Notes: generated from the sequence alone by a model not told the origin. Positions 32,455-44,165 are shown, counted from the first letter of the stretch. The stretch: DNA of 64,000 bases from Salticus scenicus (GCA_963930645.1 OZ005660.1:249634731-249698730), one strand, 5' to 3'. Translations and numbers: made by a program.

Positions 32455-33215
32455 AGTTCCGGTAATCTCAAAACGTGTAACTTCATTGAAAACCAGAAAT
32501 CTATTTTTTTTTTTTTTTTTTTAATCTTATACTTTCTTCTTATATAGGCAGAAGATAGAATAATAATAATACCTTTTTTTTTTTTAATAAGTAGTCGATT
32601 TCAGTTAATTCAAATGCAAGGAAATCTCAAAACGTGTAAATTCAGCAAAAACCGGAAATAGAATTTTTTTCCTTATCTTCTACTTTTTTCTTATATATGC
32701 AGAATCTAGTAATAAATCCACTTTTATAAAAATAAGTAGTCAATTTGAGTTAACTGAAATGTAAGGAAATCTCAAAATGTGTAAACTCATCGAAAACCGG
32801 AAATCATTTTTTTTTTTCTAATCTTATACTTTCTTCTTATATAGGCAAAAAATAGAATAATAACTCCTTTTTTTTTTTTTTTTTTTTTTTAAGTAGTCAA
32901 TTTCAGTTAATTGAAATACAAGAAAATCTCAAAACGTGTAAATTCAACGAATACCGGAAATTGAATTTTTTCCGTATCTCCTACTTTTTTCTTATATATG
33001 CAGAATCCAGTAATAAATCCACTTTTATAAAAAATAAGTAGTCAATTTCAGTTAACTGAAATGCAAGGAAATCTCAAAACGTGTAAATTCGTCGAAAACC
33101 GGAAATCAAAATTTTTTCTGAATCTTATATTCCTTCTTATATATGCAGTAATAAATCCATTTTTATAGAAGATATAGTAATAAATCCATTTTTTAAATAA
33201 TAAGTAGTCAATTTG
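32455..33215. repeat. 160-bp tandem repeats inside the hAT element
   Basis: Five units, each with AATCTCAAAACGTGTAAA, then CGAAAACCGGAAAT, then a TTTCTTCTTATATA phrase and AAGTAGTCAATTT. The motif starts near 32467, 32627, 32770, 32928 and 33074. Confidence 0.92.
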
Positions 33216-35018
33216 TCTATGTGTATAAGAAAAGATTTTTTTTTTAAATTTCTTTAAATTTCTGAAGAATTATCATCTGTTTAACAATAATGCATCTGTC
33301 TGGCAAATCAACGTCTTTTAATTGAACACGCCCATCTTCTATGCTTTGAGGTCAACTGTGTTGCCATTAGCGAGACATCATGGCGCGATTTTACCCCTGC
33401 CAACAGAAAAGATCGCCAAGGTGGTTCCGAAACAATGTATGTTCTGTAAATACGCAACCAGGAAGACGAAGATGCATTAAAAATTAATATATTTATAGAT
33501 AGATATATTAAAATATATATTGCTTTCTATGATTGCATCACGTGTATATGGTGTGGGGTGGATGGGGAATGTAGATAGGAGAACTGCTTATTGATTATAT
33601 TCCTCCCTAAATAATACCAAGAAAAAAGAGAGGAAAGATGTCTTCAATATATTAATTGTACAGCCATCGATGTTTCTTTACAATTTTTTGTCTCAGTGAA
33701 GTGTTTCATTCCCCCCCCTCCCACACACACACACAATACGCTTTTTTTGTTTTCTAGTTAACACAAGAGCAAGCGGGAAAATTTGGCAAATTTTGGAGGA
33801 AAAAAAAAGAAGAGAGAAAAAGAAAACAGATTAAAAATTTTGTAAATTAAAAATTTGAGCGGATAAAAACTCGACTGATATTAAAATTTGCCGCCCCCAG
33901 CGAAGTGCCGCCCGGGGCAGGCGCCCCCTTTGCCCCCCCCTACGCTACGCCACTGTTGAAATAATTACTTCTGCATACAAGTGTAAGCATTTTGCTATTA
34001 AGCTATTTTTACTATATGCATGGAATAACTGCATATTTTGTTTAATTTCCTGTATATTGCAAGACTATTATTGCCTCACCTGATATTTATGCATAAAAAA
34101 CTTTGTCTGTAAGGGTTCTAGCATCCTGTATTATACAAGATATTCTTCTCGTCATAACTTTCTCTAAACGGAGACTTTCCCCGATGTATATACATGTTAA
34201 TCTATATATTTTGCTCAGTCTCTTCTATTTTGCTAGATTGTCATATCTTGAAATAATTACTTCTGCATACAAGTGTAAGCATTTTGCTATTAAAATATTT
34301 TTACTATATGCATGGAATAACTGCATATTTTTTTTAATTTCCTGTATATTGCAAGACTTATTTCCTCACCTGATATTTATGCATAAAAAACTTTGTCTGT
34401 AAGGGTTCTAGCATCCTGTATTATACAAGATATTCTTCTCGTCATAACTTTCTGTAAACGGAGACTTTCCCCGATGTATATACATGTTAATCTATATATT
34501 TTGCTCAGTTTCTTCTATTTTGCTAGATTATCATCTCTTGAAATAATTACTTCTGCATACAAGAAATTTCTGTAAATACAAGTGTAAGCATTTTGCTTAC
34601 AAGACTGTGTGATATTTTCTTCTGTAATCGTAACTTTTTCAGTTTACAGATATTTATTGCAATACGTATATGGTAATTACATGATTTGTTTAGCTTCTTC
34701 TATTTTGCAAGATTGTATTCTTTTGACATAACTACATCTGCATGAAGAAAATTTCATAAATCAAGGTTTCAAGCATCCTGCATAACACAAAATTTTCTTC
34801 TTGTCATAACGATTTCTATATACACAGATTTTTTACTATATGCATGGAGTAACTGCATATTTTGTTTAATTTCCTGTATATTGCAAGACTATTATTGCCT
34901 CACCTGATATTTATGCATAAAAACCTTCTAGCATCCTGTATTATACAAGATATTCTTCTCGTTATAACTTTCTGTAAACGGAGACTTCCCCGATGTATAT
35001 ACATGTTAATCTATATAT

Positions 35019-35572
35019 ATAATAAATATAAATACCTTAAAGTTTTACTTCGTATATGGCAGAAGAGCTCTTTTCGGAAAGGGGGCCCCCTCCTTCATCG
35101 GTGCCGTCTGCACACCGTGGCTGGGGGTCTTGTGTTTGATGGTCTTCTCTTTTAAGTAGCTGACGCCATATCTCTCCTATCTCAGCCGACTCGTGGTCAT
35201 TGATTGCGTCATTATTTTGATGCTCTCACGGATATATGCGTAGGTTGGGTTATTGTAATTAGCTATTTTCGCGACGTTTTCAAAGTCAATTTCCATATTG
35301 TTTTCAAAATAATTTCGGGCAAGCGCGGTTGTATTACGGTTAAATTTAATGTCATTTTTATGTTCTTTTATTCTGGTTTTAATCTTCCTTTTAGTAACGC
35401 CCATATATTTAAATTCTTTGTTTTCCTGGTTTTTCATGGGAATTTTGTAGATACCTGCCGTTTTGGTGGGGGGTGGGGGGAGAGCTTATCTGCCATATAC
35501 GAAGTAAAGTTTTAAGGTATTTATATTTATTATATGTTTATTAACTTCGTTAAAATTTTAAAATTATAATGT
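35019..35572 (-). mobile_element. Penelope-like fragment with inverted ends, copy 1
   Basis: A block inside a satellite unit, bounded by a 13-bp repeat of the satellite sequence (TTAATCTATATAT at 35006-35018 and 35573-35585), which looks like a target duplication. It has inverted ends of about 50 bp (AATACCTTAAAGTTTTACTT ... and its complement), plus an extra tail of about 38 bp on the right. It encodes a GIY-YIG endonuclease on the minus strand. Inverted pseudo-LTRs with a short extra tail are known from Penelope-like elements. No reverse transcriptase is present. Confidence 0.78.
35177..35460 (-). pseudogene. GIY-YIG endonuclease domain (Penelope-like), copy 1
   Basis: The minus-strand frame is open upstream of its first ATG. 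It reads AGIYKIP, then EFKYMGVTKRKIKTRIKEHK, so both the GIY and the YIG (here YMG) motifs and the conserved arginine are present. Further on, TALARNYFE and the YIRESIKI segment supply the region of the catalytic glutamate. This is the C-terminal nuclease domain that follows reverse transcriptase in Penelope-like elements, which nicks DNA for insertion. Without the reverse transcriptase it cannot mobilise itself. Confidence 0.82.
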
Positions 35573-36104
35573 TTAATCTATATATTTTGCTCAGTTTCTT
35601 CTATTTTGCTAGATTATCGTCTCTTGAAATAATTACTTCTGCATACAAGAAATTTCTGTAAATACAAGTGTAAGCATTTTGCTTACAAGACTGTGAGATA
35701 TTTTCTTCTGTAATCGTAACTTTTTCAACTTACAGATATTTATTGCAATACGTATATGGTAATTACATGATTTGTTTAGCTTCTTCTATTTTGCAAGATT
35801 ATATTCTTTTGACATAACTACATCTGCATGAAGAAAATTTCATAAATCAAGGTTTCAAGCATCCTGCATAACACAAAATTTTCTTCTTGTCATAACGATT
35901 TCTATATACACAGATTTTTTACTATATGCATGGAGTAATTGCATATTTTGTTTAATTTCCTGTATATTGCAAGACTATTATTGCCTCACCTGATATTTAT
36001 GCATAAAAACCTTCTAGCATCCTGTATTATACAAGATATTCTTCTCGTTATAACTTTCTGTAAACGGAGACTTCCCCGATGTATATACATGTTAATCTAT
36101 ATAT

Positions 36105-36658
36105 ATAATAAATATAAATACCTTAAAATTTTACTTCGTATATGGCAGAAGAGCTCTTTTCGGAAAGGGGGCCCCCTCCTTCATCGGTGCCGTCTGCACA
36201 CCGTGGCTGGGGGTCTTGTGTTTGATGGTCTTCTCTTTTCAGTAGCTGACGCCATATCTCTCCTATCTCAGCCGACTCGTGGTCATTGATTGCGTCATTA
36301 TTTTGATGCTCTCACGGATATATACGTAGGTTGGGTTATTGTAATTAGCTATTTTCGCGACGTTTTCAAAGTCAATTTCCATATTGTTTTCAAAATAATT
36401 TCGGGCAAGCGCGGTTGTATTACGGTTAAATTTAATGTCATTTTTATGTTCTTTTATTCTGGTTTTAATCTTCCTTTTAGTAACGCCCATATATTTAAAT
36501 TCTTTGTTTTCCTGGTTTTTAATGGGAATTTTGTAGATACCTGCCGTTTTGGTGGGGGGTGGGGGGAGAGCTTATCTGTCATATACGAAGTAAAGTTTTA
36601 AGGTATTTATATTTATTATATGTTTATTAACTTCGTTAAAATTTTAAAATTATAATGT
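36105..36658 (-). mobile_element. Penelope-like fragment with inverted ends, copy 2
   Basis: Same position within the satellite unit and same borders as copy 1, 1086 bp downstream, with few differences. It was therefore spread by duplication of the satellite unit, not by a second insertion. Confidence 0.78.
36263..36546 (-). pseudogene. GIY-YIG endonuclease domain (Penelope-like), copy 2
   Basis: The same frame as copy 1 with one visible residue change (AYIRES to VYIRES). The initial ATG of copy 1 is changed here to an ATT codon, but the frame upstream, including GIYKIP, is open. Confidence 0.8.
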
Positions 36659-37506
36659 TTAATCTATATATTGTGCTCAGTTTCTTCTATTTTGCTAGAT
36701 TATCGTCTCTTGAAATAATTACTTCTGCATACAAGAAATTTCTGTAAATACAAGTGTAAGCATTTTGCTTACAAGACTGTGAGATATTTTCTTCTGTAAT
36801 CGTAACTTTTTTAACTTACAGATATTTATTGCAATACGTATATGGTAATTACATGATTTGTTTAGCTTCTTTTATTTTGCAAAATTATATTCTTTTGACA
36901 TAACTACATCTGCATGAAGAAAATTTCATAAATCAAGGTTTCAAGCATCCTGCATAACACAAAATTTTCTTCTTGTCATAACGATTTCTATATACACAGA
37001 TTTTTTACTATATGCATGGAATAACTGCATATTTTGTTTAATTTCCTGTATATTGCACGACTATTATTGCCTCACCTGATATTTATGCATAAAAAACTTT
37101 GTCTGTAAAGGTTCTAGCATCCTGTATTATACAAGATATTCTTCTCGTCATAACATTCTGTAAACGGAAACTTTCCCCGATGTATATATATGTTAATCTA
37201 TATATTTTGCTCAGTTTCTTCTATTTTGCTAGATTATCATCTCTTGAAATAATTACTTCTGCATACAAGAAATTTCTGTAAATACAAGTGTAACCATTTT
37301 GCTTACAAGACTGTGCAATTTTGAACAATTTCATGTATACTGCAGGATTATTATTGCCTCACCTGACATTTATGCATAAAAAAAATTGCCGGTAAGGGTT
37401 CAAGAATCCTGTATTACACAAGATATTCTTCTCGTCATAACTTTCCGTATACGGAGACTTTCCCTGATGTATATACATGTTATAATTTGTTCAGTTTCTA
37501 TAATTT

Positions 37507-38378
37507 GTTCAGAGTCTACCTGCTGACTGGCTTGAAAACAAAAATCAATTTCTTGATTTTGTAATAAAATTAAAAACCAAAAAAAATTTTAAAACTTCCC
37601 AGTTAATCAACATGGACGAAGTTCCGCTAACTTTTGATTGCCCCCAAGTAGAACTGTGACTTCAACTGGAGAGAAGAGTGTTTCTATTTCCCCCACAGGT
37701 CACGAAAAAACTTCTTTTACTTGTGTTTTATCGTGTACCGCGAGTGGTGAAAAATTGAGGCTGATGTTTATATTTAATAGGAAAACGTTACCCAAGAAAA
37801 ATTTCCCATAGGATGTTGTTATACGATGTAACGAAAAAGGATGGATTAATGAAAGTCTAATGATAGACTGGTTTAGTGAAATTTGGAGAAAAAGAAAAGG
37901 TGCTTTTTTCCAGCCAAGTGGCATGTTGATTATGGATTCAATGCCGGCGCTTTTAACAGAACCGGTAAAGGGGGCTGCAAGGAAAAGTGTAGCATCTCTT
38001 GCTATCATACCAGGCGGGTTGACGAAAAAATTGCAGCCCTTAGATTTGTCTCCAAATCATTGTTTTAAAAGTCATATGAGACAGCAGTGGGAGACATGGA
38101 TGGCAAGTGGAATGCATGGATACACAAAATGCAGCAATCTCAAGAGAGTGTCTTACGCAGAAGTGGCGAAGTGGGTATCAGCAGCTTGGAATGCTGTCAA
38201 GCCAAGCACTATTATTTCCGGATTTTCAGAATCTGGAATCATACCTTCGAGTCAGGATGCAGATGCTGATACTAATCTTGATTTATCAGACAGTGAAGAG
38301 AATGGTATTGAACTGAATGATGAACTTTGTCAACTGTTTCAGTCAGACACCGAACCCAGCGATTTCGAAGGTTATTAA
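37507..38378 (+). pseudogene. pogo/Tigger-type DDE transposase remnant
   Basis: The frame beginning SLPADWLENKNQFLDFV leads to NMDEVPLTFD (first catalytic Asp, 37612 on). After a frame change near the C5 run at 37641-37645 and a TAG at 37809-37811, it continues with NEKGWINESLMIDWF, LIMDSMPA (second Asp) and IPGGLTKKLQPLDLSPNHCF (third acidic position). It ends with an acidic tail SDTEPSDFEGY before TAA. The segment from 37861 to 38378 is intact for 172 codons. The N-terminal DNA-binding domains are missing, because the fragment abuts the satellite on the left. This is the DDE_1 superfamily used by pogo, Tigger and jerky proteins. Confidence 0.87.
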
Positions 38379-38395
38379 TTCTGCTGATTCATATA

Positions 38396-38490
38396 AAGTG
38401 GATGTGACTCACTAATAAAAAGCGTGCCAAGTGGATGCTACCCACTTAAAAAAAAGCGTGCATAGTGGCACCGACCACTTTAAAAAACGT
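38396..38490. repeat. short tandem repeat after the transposase
   Basis: Three related units of about 38 bp with AAGTGGATG/AGTGGCACC, CACT(T/A) and AAAAAGCGTGC. It may belong to the 3' end of the pogo-like element. No inverted partner was found. Confidence 0.6.
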
Positions 38491-38499
38491 GGAGCGCCA

Positions 38500-38930
38500 C
38501 GAGGAGAAGGGTCCGCGTCCGACGCTCTGGATGGTTACATTAGGTAACCAACAGATGTCTCCTCAAATCCTTGAGAATAAATAAAATAAAATTATATTAG
38601 TAAACTAACCCTTTAAAATATTTAATAAATTTAAAGTTCCTTAATAAAATTGTGTCTTTTATAACTGTCGATGCTTAGGTGTTTACCTAACATTTAACGC
38701 GGAGCATATGATAAATATAAATTTTTTGATTGAATACTGCAAGAGCGGCGCTTCCAGCAATTTTTTTTTTTTTTTTTTGACTGAATAATTCAATTAATTA
38801 CTCCCGAAATTACGGTACTTTTTTATAAAGAGCATAAAGATTAAGATCTTGACTTGACAAATATTTACTTAAAAAACATTATTCGGTACACATTTTTTAC
38901 ATATGAATTATTATTAGTGATTTAATAATT
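38500..38930. other. spacer, no gene
   Basis: AT-rich sequence with a poly-T tract near 38760. Nothing recognised. Confidence 0.5.
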
Positions 38931-38939
38931 TTTGTTGCC

Positions 38940-40185
38940 GCCTATGGCATGAGATTGCATGAAAATTAAACTTCGAAAGTGTGATCCTGATAAAATAGAC
39001 AAGATAAGGTTAGTGTATTGAACTATATGGTGGATAGCTCACTAGGTGAGGCATTTCATTGGAACTTTGCATTGAAAATAGTATGGCATTGCATGAAAAC
39101 TAAACTTCGATACTGATCCCAATAAAATAAATTAACAAATTAGGATAAGATAAATATATCGGTCAATAGGGTGGGTAGCTCAGTAGGTGGACATTTCAAT
39201 AGATCTTTCATTGAAAACAGTACGGGATTGCATGAAAACTAAACTTCGAAACTCTGATCCCAATAAAATAAATTAACAAATTAGGATAAGGTAAATATAT
39301 CGAACTATATGGTGGATAGCTCACTAGGTGAGGCATTTCATTGGAACTTTGCATTGAAAATAGTATGGGATTGCATGAAAACTAAACAACTCTGATACCA
39401 ATAAAATAAATTAACGTATTAGGATAAGGTAAATGTATTGGACTACATGGTGGGTAACTCATTAGGTGGGGCATTTCAACGAATCTTTATACTTAAAATA
39501 GTATGAAATTGTATGAAAACTAAACTTCGAAACTCTGATCCCAATAAAATAAATTAACAAATTAGGATAAGGTAAATGTATCGAACTATATGGTGGGTAG
39601 CTCACTAGGTGAGGCATTTCATTGGAACTTTGCATTGAAAATAGTATGGGATTGCATGAAAACTAAGCAACTCTGATACATATAAAATAAATTAACGTAT
39701 AAGGATAAGATAAATATATCGGTCAATATGGTGGGTAGCTCATTAGGTGGGGCATTTCAATAGATCTTTGCATTGAAAACAGTACAGGATTGCTTAAAAA
39801 CTAAACTTCGAAACTCTGATCCCAATAAAATAAATTAACAAATTAGGATAAGGTAAATGTATCGAACTATATGGTGGGTAGTTCACTAGGGGAGGCATTT
39901 CATTGGAACTTTGCATTGAAAATAGTATGGGATTGCATGAAAACTAAACAACTCTGATACCAATAAAATAAATTAACGTATTAGGATAAGGTAAATGTAT
40001 TGGACTACATGGTGGGTAACACATTAGGTGGGGCATTTCAGCGAATCTTTATATTTAAAATAGTATGAAATTGTATGAAAACTAAACTTCGAAACTCTGA
40101 TCCCAATAAAATAAATTAACAAACTAGGATAAGGCAAATGTATCTGAATATATGGTAGGTAGCTTATTAGATGGGGCATTTCCGT
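38940..40185. repeat. higher-order satellite, A-B-A-C pattern
   Basis: About nine monomers of roughly 140 bp. Each contains a phrase of the form TATGGTGGrTAGCTCAyTAGG, then GGCATTTCA and GATTGCATGAAAACTAAAC. The segment before the phrase distinguishes types: GAACTATATGG (A), GGTCAATATGG (B), GGACTACATGG (C). The order is A B A C A B A C D, with B at about 39155 and 39713 and C at about 39428 and 39990. The higher-order period is about 560 bp. Confidence 0.92.
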
Positions 40186-40189
40186 CACC

Positions 40190-40862
40190 GTGTTGAGAGA
40201 TCGATCGAATTGACTTCTCTTAACATAAGTATTGTATGTCCTATATTTTATGAGGACATATATATGATGGGGAACTAAGCAGAGTCCGGCTATGCTAATG
40301 TTTCTTATTTTTCAAAAGCATTAATAATCTATTGAAATTTTAATGTTTTTTCTTGAATAATAAAAAAAAGTGATGTGATTATGTAATATTTTAATGAGGA
40401 TCCTAAAAGTGAGTAATTCTAAGCATACTTATTGTTCAAAAATTATCTTTAAACTATTTAAATTGTATTAATGGGGATGTTTTTGTTCGTCTTTAATTGT
40501 ATTATGAAAGATATTATTATTTATTATTTCCTTTTTTTTTTTCTACTACCCATTATTTCTTTTAAAAAGTATCGCAAATTTTGTAGAACATAAGAAGAAT
40601 AAGAAATGTAATTTTCCATTACTCACCGATTAACAATCGTATATTTCTTTAACTTCATTAGAAAAAGCACTCTAATACAGTAATGTTGCACTTTACCTTC
40701 TTAAAGTGATCCCGAAATTCGATCGCCAAACATTTTTTAACCAGTCAAATAATTGCACCGTAACAACGATAATGACGCCAAGCTGGTAACCTATATTAGT
40801 TTTGGTTTTCCTAAAGCGTAAAAATGGCCGCCAATGCGTCAGCCTGTATTATAGGAGCTCTA
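40190..40862. other. spacer, with a possible hAT end at the right
   Basis: No gene. The last 50 bp (GCCGCC ... GCCTGTATTATAGGAGCTCTA) resemble the inner-to-outer end of the hAT-like element that follows and may be the right end of an older relative. Confidence 0.45.
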
Positions 40863-40870
40863 ATGAAACC

Positions 40871-41829
40871 TAAGGCCACTCTATATACGGGCCGACCGAT
40901 CCGCCATTTTGGTTTTCGAAATAGGGTTGCTGTTGGCGCAAACGGGAAGTCATTGGCGCAGGCGCTATCAGTGAATGCTTTGAACTTAACAAACTTACAC
41001 GATAACTTTTTGTTTACATTTTTTCCGTGATCGTAAAGTTTCTCCAGCAATAATAAATCTTTTAAAATGCTTCAATCAAAAGAAATAAGGTAATTTAGAT
41101 TGATTACAATTAAATTGTTTGTGCAATAATGCAATCTTCATTCAAACAGTTAAGAAGAAAAAATTCAAATCTGAGAACATAGCATGCAAAAATAACTATT
41201 TAATTTAATTCTTACCAAAAACAGTCATTTGTGTCCAAAAATATCTTTAAAAGTATTGTAAATATCTTTTAGTTTAAGAAAATTTATACAACTGTGTACA
41301 AAAATATATATTTGGATTAAAATGCGAATTTTACATCTCAGTTCACAAGTGTAAACAAAACATCTATGCAATGCCGCAATGGGCAGGCAATCTTTCGCCA
41401 ACAGGCTAAATCGCCAAATATTTTACGAGATTTCGTGTGATATTTAAATATTTAAAATATTCATAAAACATAACTAAACACTAAATATAACAGAAAAATC
41501 AACAAGCGTACTAACTTTCTTACAAATTTAGCCCAGTACCCTTTCTTTTTGTGCAGGATTTTACACGAATTTGTGTTGTTTTATCACATGAATGATGACA
41601 TACAAACTATTAAATAATAACGTAATTTGTCATATATTACACACAAAACTGTTCAGAATTTTAACTATCTATTATTCCGTTGAAAAAAAAAGCAACTTGG
41701 TAAAAATTAAATGAGAGTAAGATTGCTTACCTTTAATGTAAATATCCACAACATAAAGTATCCGCCATGTTTGTTGAGTTCTGAAAACCAAAATGGCGGA
41801 TCGGTCGGCCTGTATATAGAGGGGCCCTA
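40871..41829. mobile_element. 959-bp hAT-like element
   Basis: Inverted repeats of about 47 bp start TAAGGCCACTCTATATACGG on the left and TAGGGCCCCTCTATATACAG on the right (reverse complement). Both continue with GGCCGACCGATCCGCCATTT. It is flanked by an 8-bp duplication, ATGAAACC (40863-40870 and 41830-41837). The interior has no transposase. The ends resemble those of the 552-bp family (CTCCTATATATACG; GCCATTTTT), which suggests a related superfamily group. Confidence 0.92.
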
Positions 41830-41837
41830 ATGAAACC

Positions 41838-42461
41838 CATTGCTATTTGCATGACGTCAAAATAGCAATGCCCTTGCAAAATATCATTCATTCGGAACGC
41901 TTGCAAGCAGTGACGTGAGTTTTCAAAACGCCCATCGAGTAAATGATTGCGATGAATGATAAACCAATAGGAAACAGGGAAAACATACATCGAATAATAA
42001 ACGAATGAATATTCAATCGGTTTCAATGTCAACATACTTTTTGTTTATTTTCATTTTCATTACGCTACACTACCTCGGATTATTTCATTATAAGAAGTCA
42101 CAATAAAATAATGTTATTCTAAAAGATACCATTGTTACTGTGAATTGTAGTACGAATCCTTCAAGATAAAAGTTACTGTAACATAGATTTAAAAGCTGTC
42201 AAATAAAAATCAATACAACAACGTTTGTTAACACAACATGGATATCTACACGTAAATATATGTACGGATCAAAGTCCGTGTGTAATATGTTAACAAATAA
42301 AAACAAGCCGATAAAAATGAAAAAGTTTGAAATGCTGGGATGATAAAATAAAAAAGGTTTGAAGAGAAAAGGTGGAAATTTTCTAAATGAAGTTTCATCT
42401 GTATTATTAAATTGCACTTGAAATTTCATCTAATTTATTGTCAGGTGCACTTAGAAATCTA

Positions 42462-42495
<34 letters not shown>

Positions 42496-43015
42496 CGGAT
42501 TCCAAAACAATTTTTTATTTTTAAAGGGGTTAATCACAAAATGATATAAGAATTTGGGGGGGGGGGGGAAAGATCTATTCAAGAAATGATACCAGTAAGA
42601 GCTAATTTTACCATCCATGAAGTACGTTTAATTGTAATTAATATTTTCTTTATAACATTCAGTTTGAATTTTCTATTGTACAGAATGAAAAACGTTAAAA
42701 AATTTCTTCTAAGCAACTTTTAAGAATCAAATAAACATCGAGATTTTACAAAATTGAATAAGCAATAATGTGCAAGTGACTGGTATTTAAAAAAAGAGTT
42801 CAATTGTATTGTATTTTTTCTAATGTATTTTCCTATAGTAGTACTTATCATTATAGATACTCAAACAAAATGGTTAGAGAGGTAAGAATATACTAATTAA
42901 AATTATTAAGAGAATTATCAATATATACACCTATGTTCCTCTCCTAATTCCCAAATTGCATGAAATTCTGACCACAACATCTCCTATCACCCACATATGT
43001 ACACTTTGCTCACAG
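41838..43015. other. AT-rich spacer, no gene
   Basis: Contains a poly-T run of about 31 near 42465-42495 and a G run at 42557-42567. No supported gene. Confidence 0.5.
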
Positions 43016-43019
43016 TAAA

Positions 43020-43385
43020 CATAACAACAACAAAAAAAACTTCACTGGATGCTGCTGTTTTAGTGTGCATGAATCTCAACTCAATTATGCAGCAATCACT
43101 ATCGTGCACATATGCACAAACATGTATTAAAAAAAAAAGTCAGATGCTGTTACCTTGCTGTGCACGAATCTCAAAATGCAAAAAACTTATTTCATTAGCA
43201 AATAGTTTCATATTTATATGTATGCTTTGGGGTATATGAAAACAAAAGTAAAAACATCATTGGGTGTTGCGACTTCGCTGTGCATGAATCTCAAAATGCA
43301 CAAAGTTTGATTCCGCAGCAATAACTATCACTGCATATTCAGTAAGAGCTAATGATACACTTTGCTCACAACAAACAAAAATAAA
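43020..43385. repeat. triplet of CTCAAAATGCA repeats, block 1
   Basis: Three monomers of about 115 bp, each with TGyTGxxGTGTGCATGAATC-like and CTCAAAATGCA phrases and a poly-A tail. The whole block recurs at 44170-44525. Confidence 0.8.
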
Positions 43386-43671
43386 TAAAACTAGTTATGT
43401 TATGGCCACCACATGATTTTCTTCTATATTTTTCTATACAAATTCACTCAGTAAAAATAATTTATTAAAATAATTAAAAAATATTATGTTCCATGATAAT
43501 GCAGACGATTTCCATATTAGAGAAGAAGCATAACACTAAATATCCAAAAACAGTCAATTTTGTTCTCAATATTACACTTAAACAAAAAATAAAAATAAAA
43601 TAAAATTGTTAAGAATGAAAAGAAAAAAAAAAAAAAAAATGGATAACTTTATTTTTAATTATTGCAGATCA

Positions 43672-43730
43672 GTGGTTCAACCATTCATTTTAAAGGTATT
43701 GGCGAGCTCTTTTGAAAGATACCCATTTCC
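43672..43730 (+). mobile_element. hAT end relic
   Basis: CAGTGGTTCAACCATTCATT followed by TTAAAGGTATTGGCGAGC resembles one terminal repeat of hAT elements of the CAGTGGTTCTCAACC type. The other end was not found, so it is a truncated relic. Confidence 0.45.
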
Positions 43731-44029
43731 TCCCGTCGAGGAGGACTTCTCCCCCCCTCCCCCCCAGGTGGCTCCTACATACACATTTTTTTTTTTTTTT
43801 TTTTTTCATAATGATTATTAAAAAATAATTCTCTTTATGCACATTTTTCAAACTTTTGTCCTATACCACCAAGTTAAAAATTTAGAAAAAGCAGGATGGT
43901 AACGGAAGCTTTTGGGCAATTTTTACATAAAGTTGATAGGCTCTAATTTATGTCAATATGTAACTACATACTAATATGTATGAAATTCTGTGCAGTAGTA
44001 CCTGAGATACAGTTGCCACAAAATTTTGT

Positions 44030-44165
44030 CACACACGCACCGACAGACATTTTTTAAAAATGGTCAAATTGTGTTCTCAAAACGTGTAAATCCATCAAAA
44101 ACCCGACGTCGAAAATTTTCACGAATTCAATACTTCCTTCTATTGAATATAGAAGAAAGTAATAA
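44030..44165. repeat. repeat tail carrying the AAAACGTGTAA motif
   Basis: Contains CACACACGCACCGACAGACA, AAAATGGTCAAATTG, CTCAAAACGTGTAAATCC and CTTCCTTCTATTGAATATAG. The same blocks in the same order occur at 32400-32530 and partly at 4830-4970. Confidence 0.65.

Larger units (their letters stand above)
30947..33955. mobile_element. 3-kb non-autonomous hAT element
   Basis: The ends are CAGCGGCGTAGCATAGG and, in reverse complement, CAGTGGCGTAGCGTAGGGG. They are followed by matching CCGCCCGGGGCAG blocks. It is flanked by the 8-bp duplication TTGAAATA (30939-30946 and 33956-33963). It is inserted in a satellite unit: joining the flanks restores the satellite phrase. CAGTGGCGTAG ends are typical hAT ends. 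No transposase frame remains. The interior is mostly tandem repeats. Confidence 0.93.
33964..37495. repeat. satellite array, right part
   Basis: The same satellite continues after the hAT element. Phrases such as GCATGGArTAACTGCATATT recur at about 34019, 34313, 34847, 35927 and 37014. Two neighbouring large units (about 34.6-35.6 and 35.6-36.7 kb) are almost identical, with a period of about 1086 bp that includes an inserted Penelope-like fragment. Short hydrophobic frames in this array repeat with it and are not genes. Confidence 0.93.

Noticed and set aside
34103..37281. Repeated frames beginning SVRVLASCIIQDILLVITF
   Set aside because: These are satellite monomers read in one frame; several are broken and the frames follow the repeat unit, not a gene.
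38940..40185. CRISPR-like array
   Set aside because: Monomers are about 140 bp with no spacer structure; it is a eukaryotic satellite.
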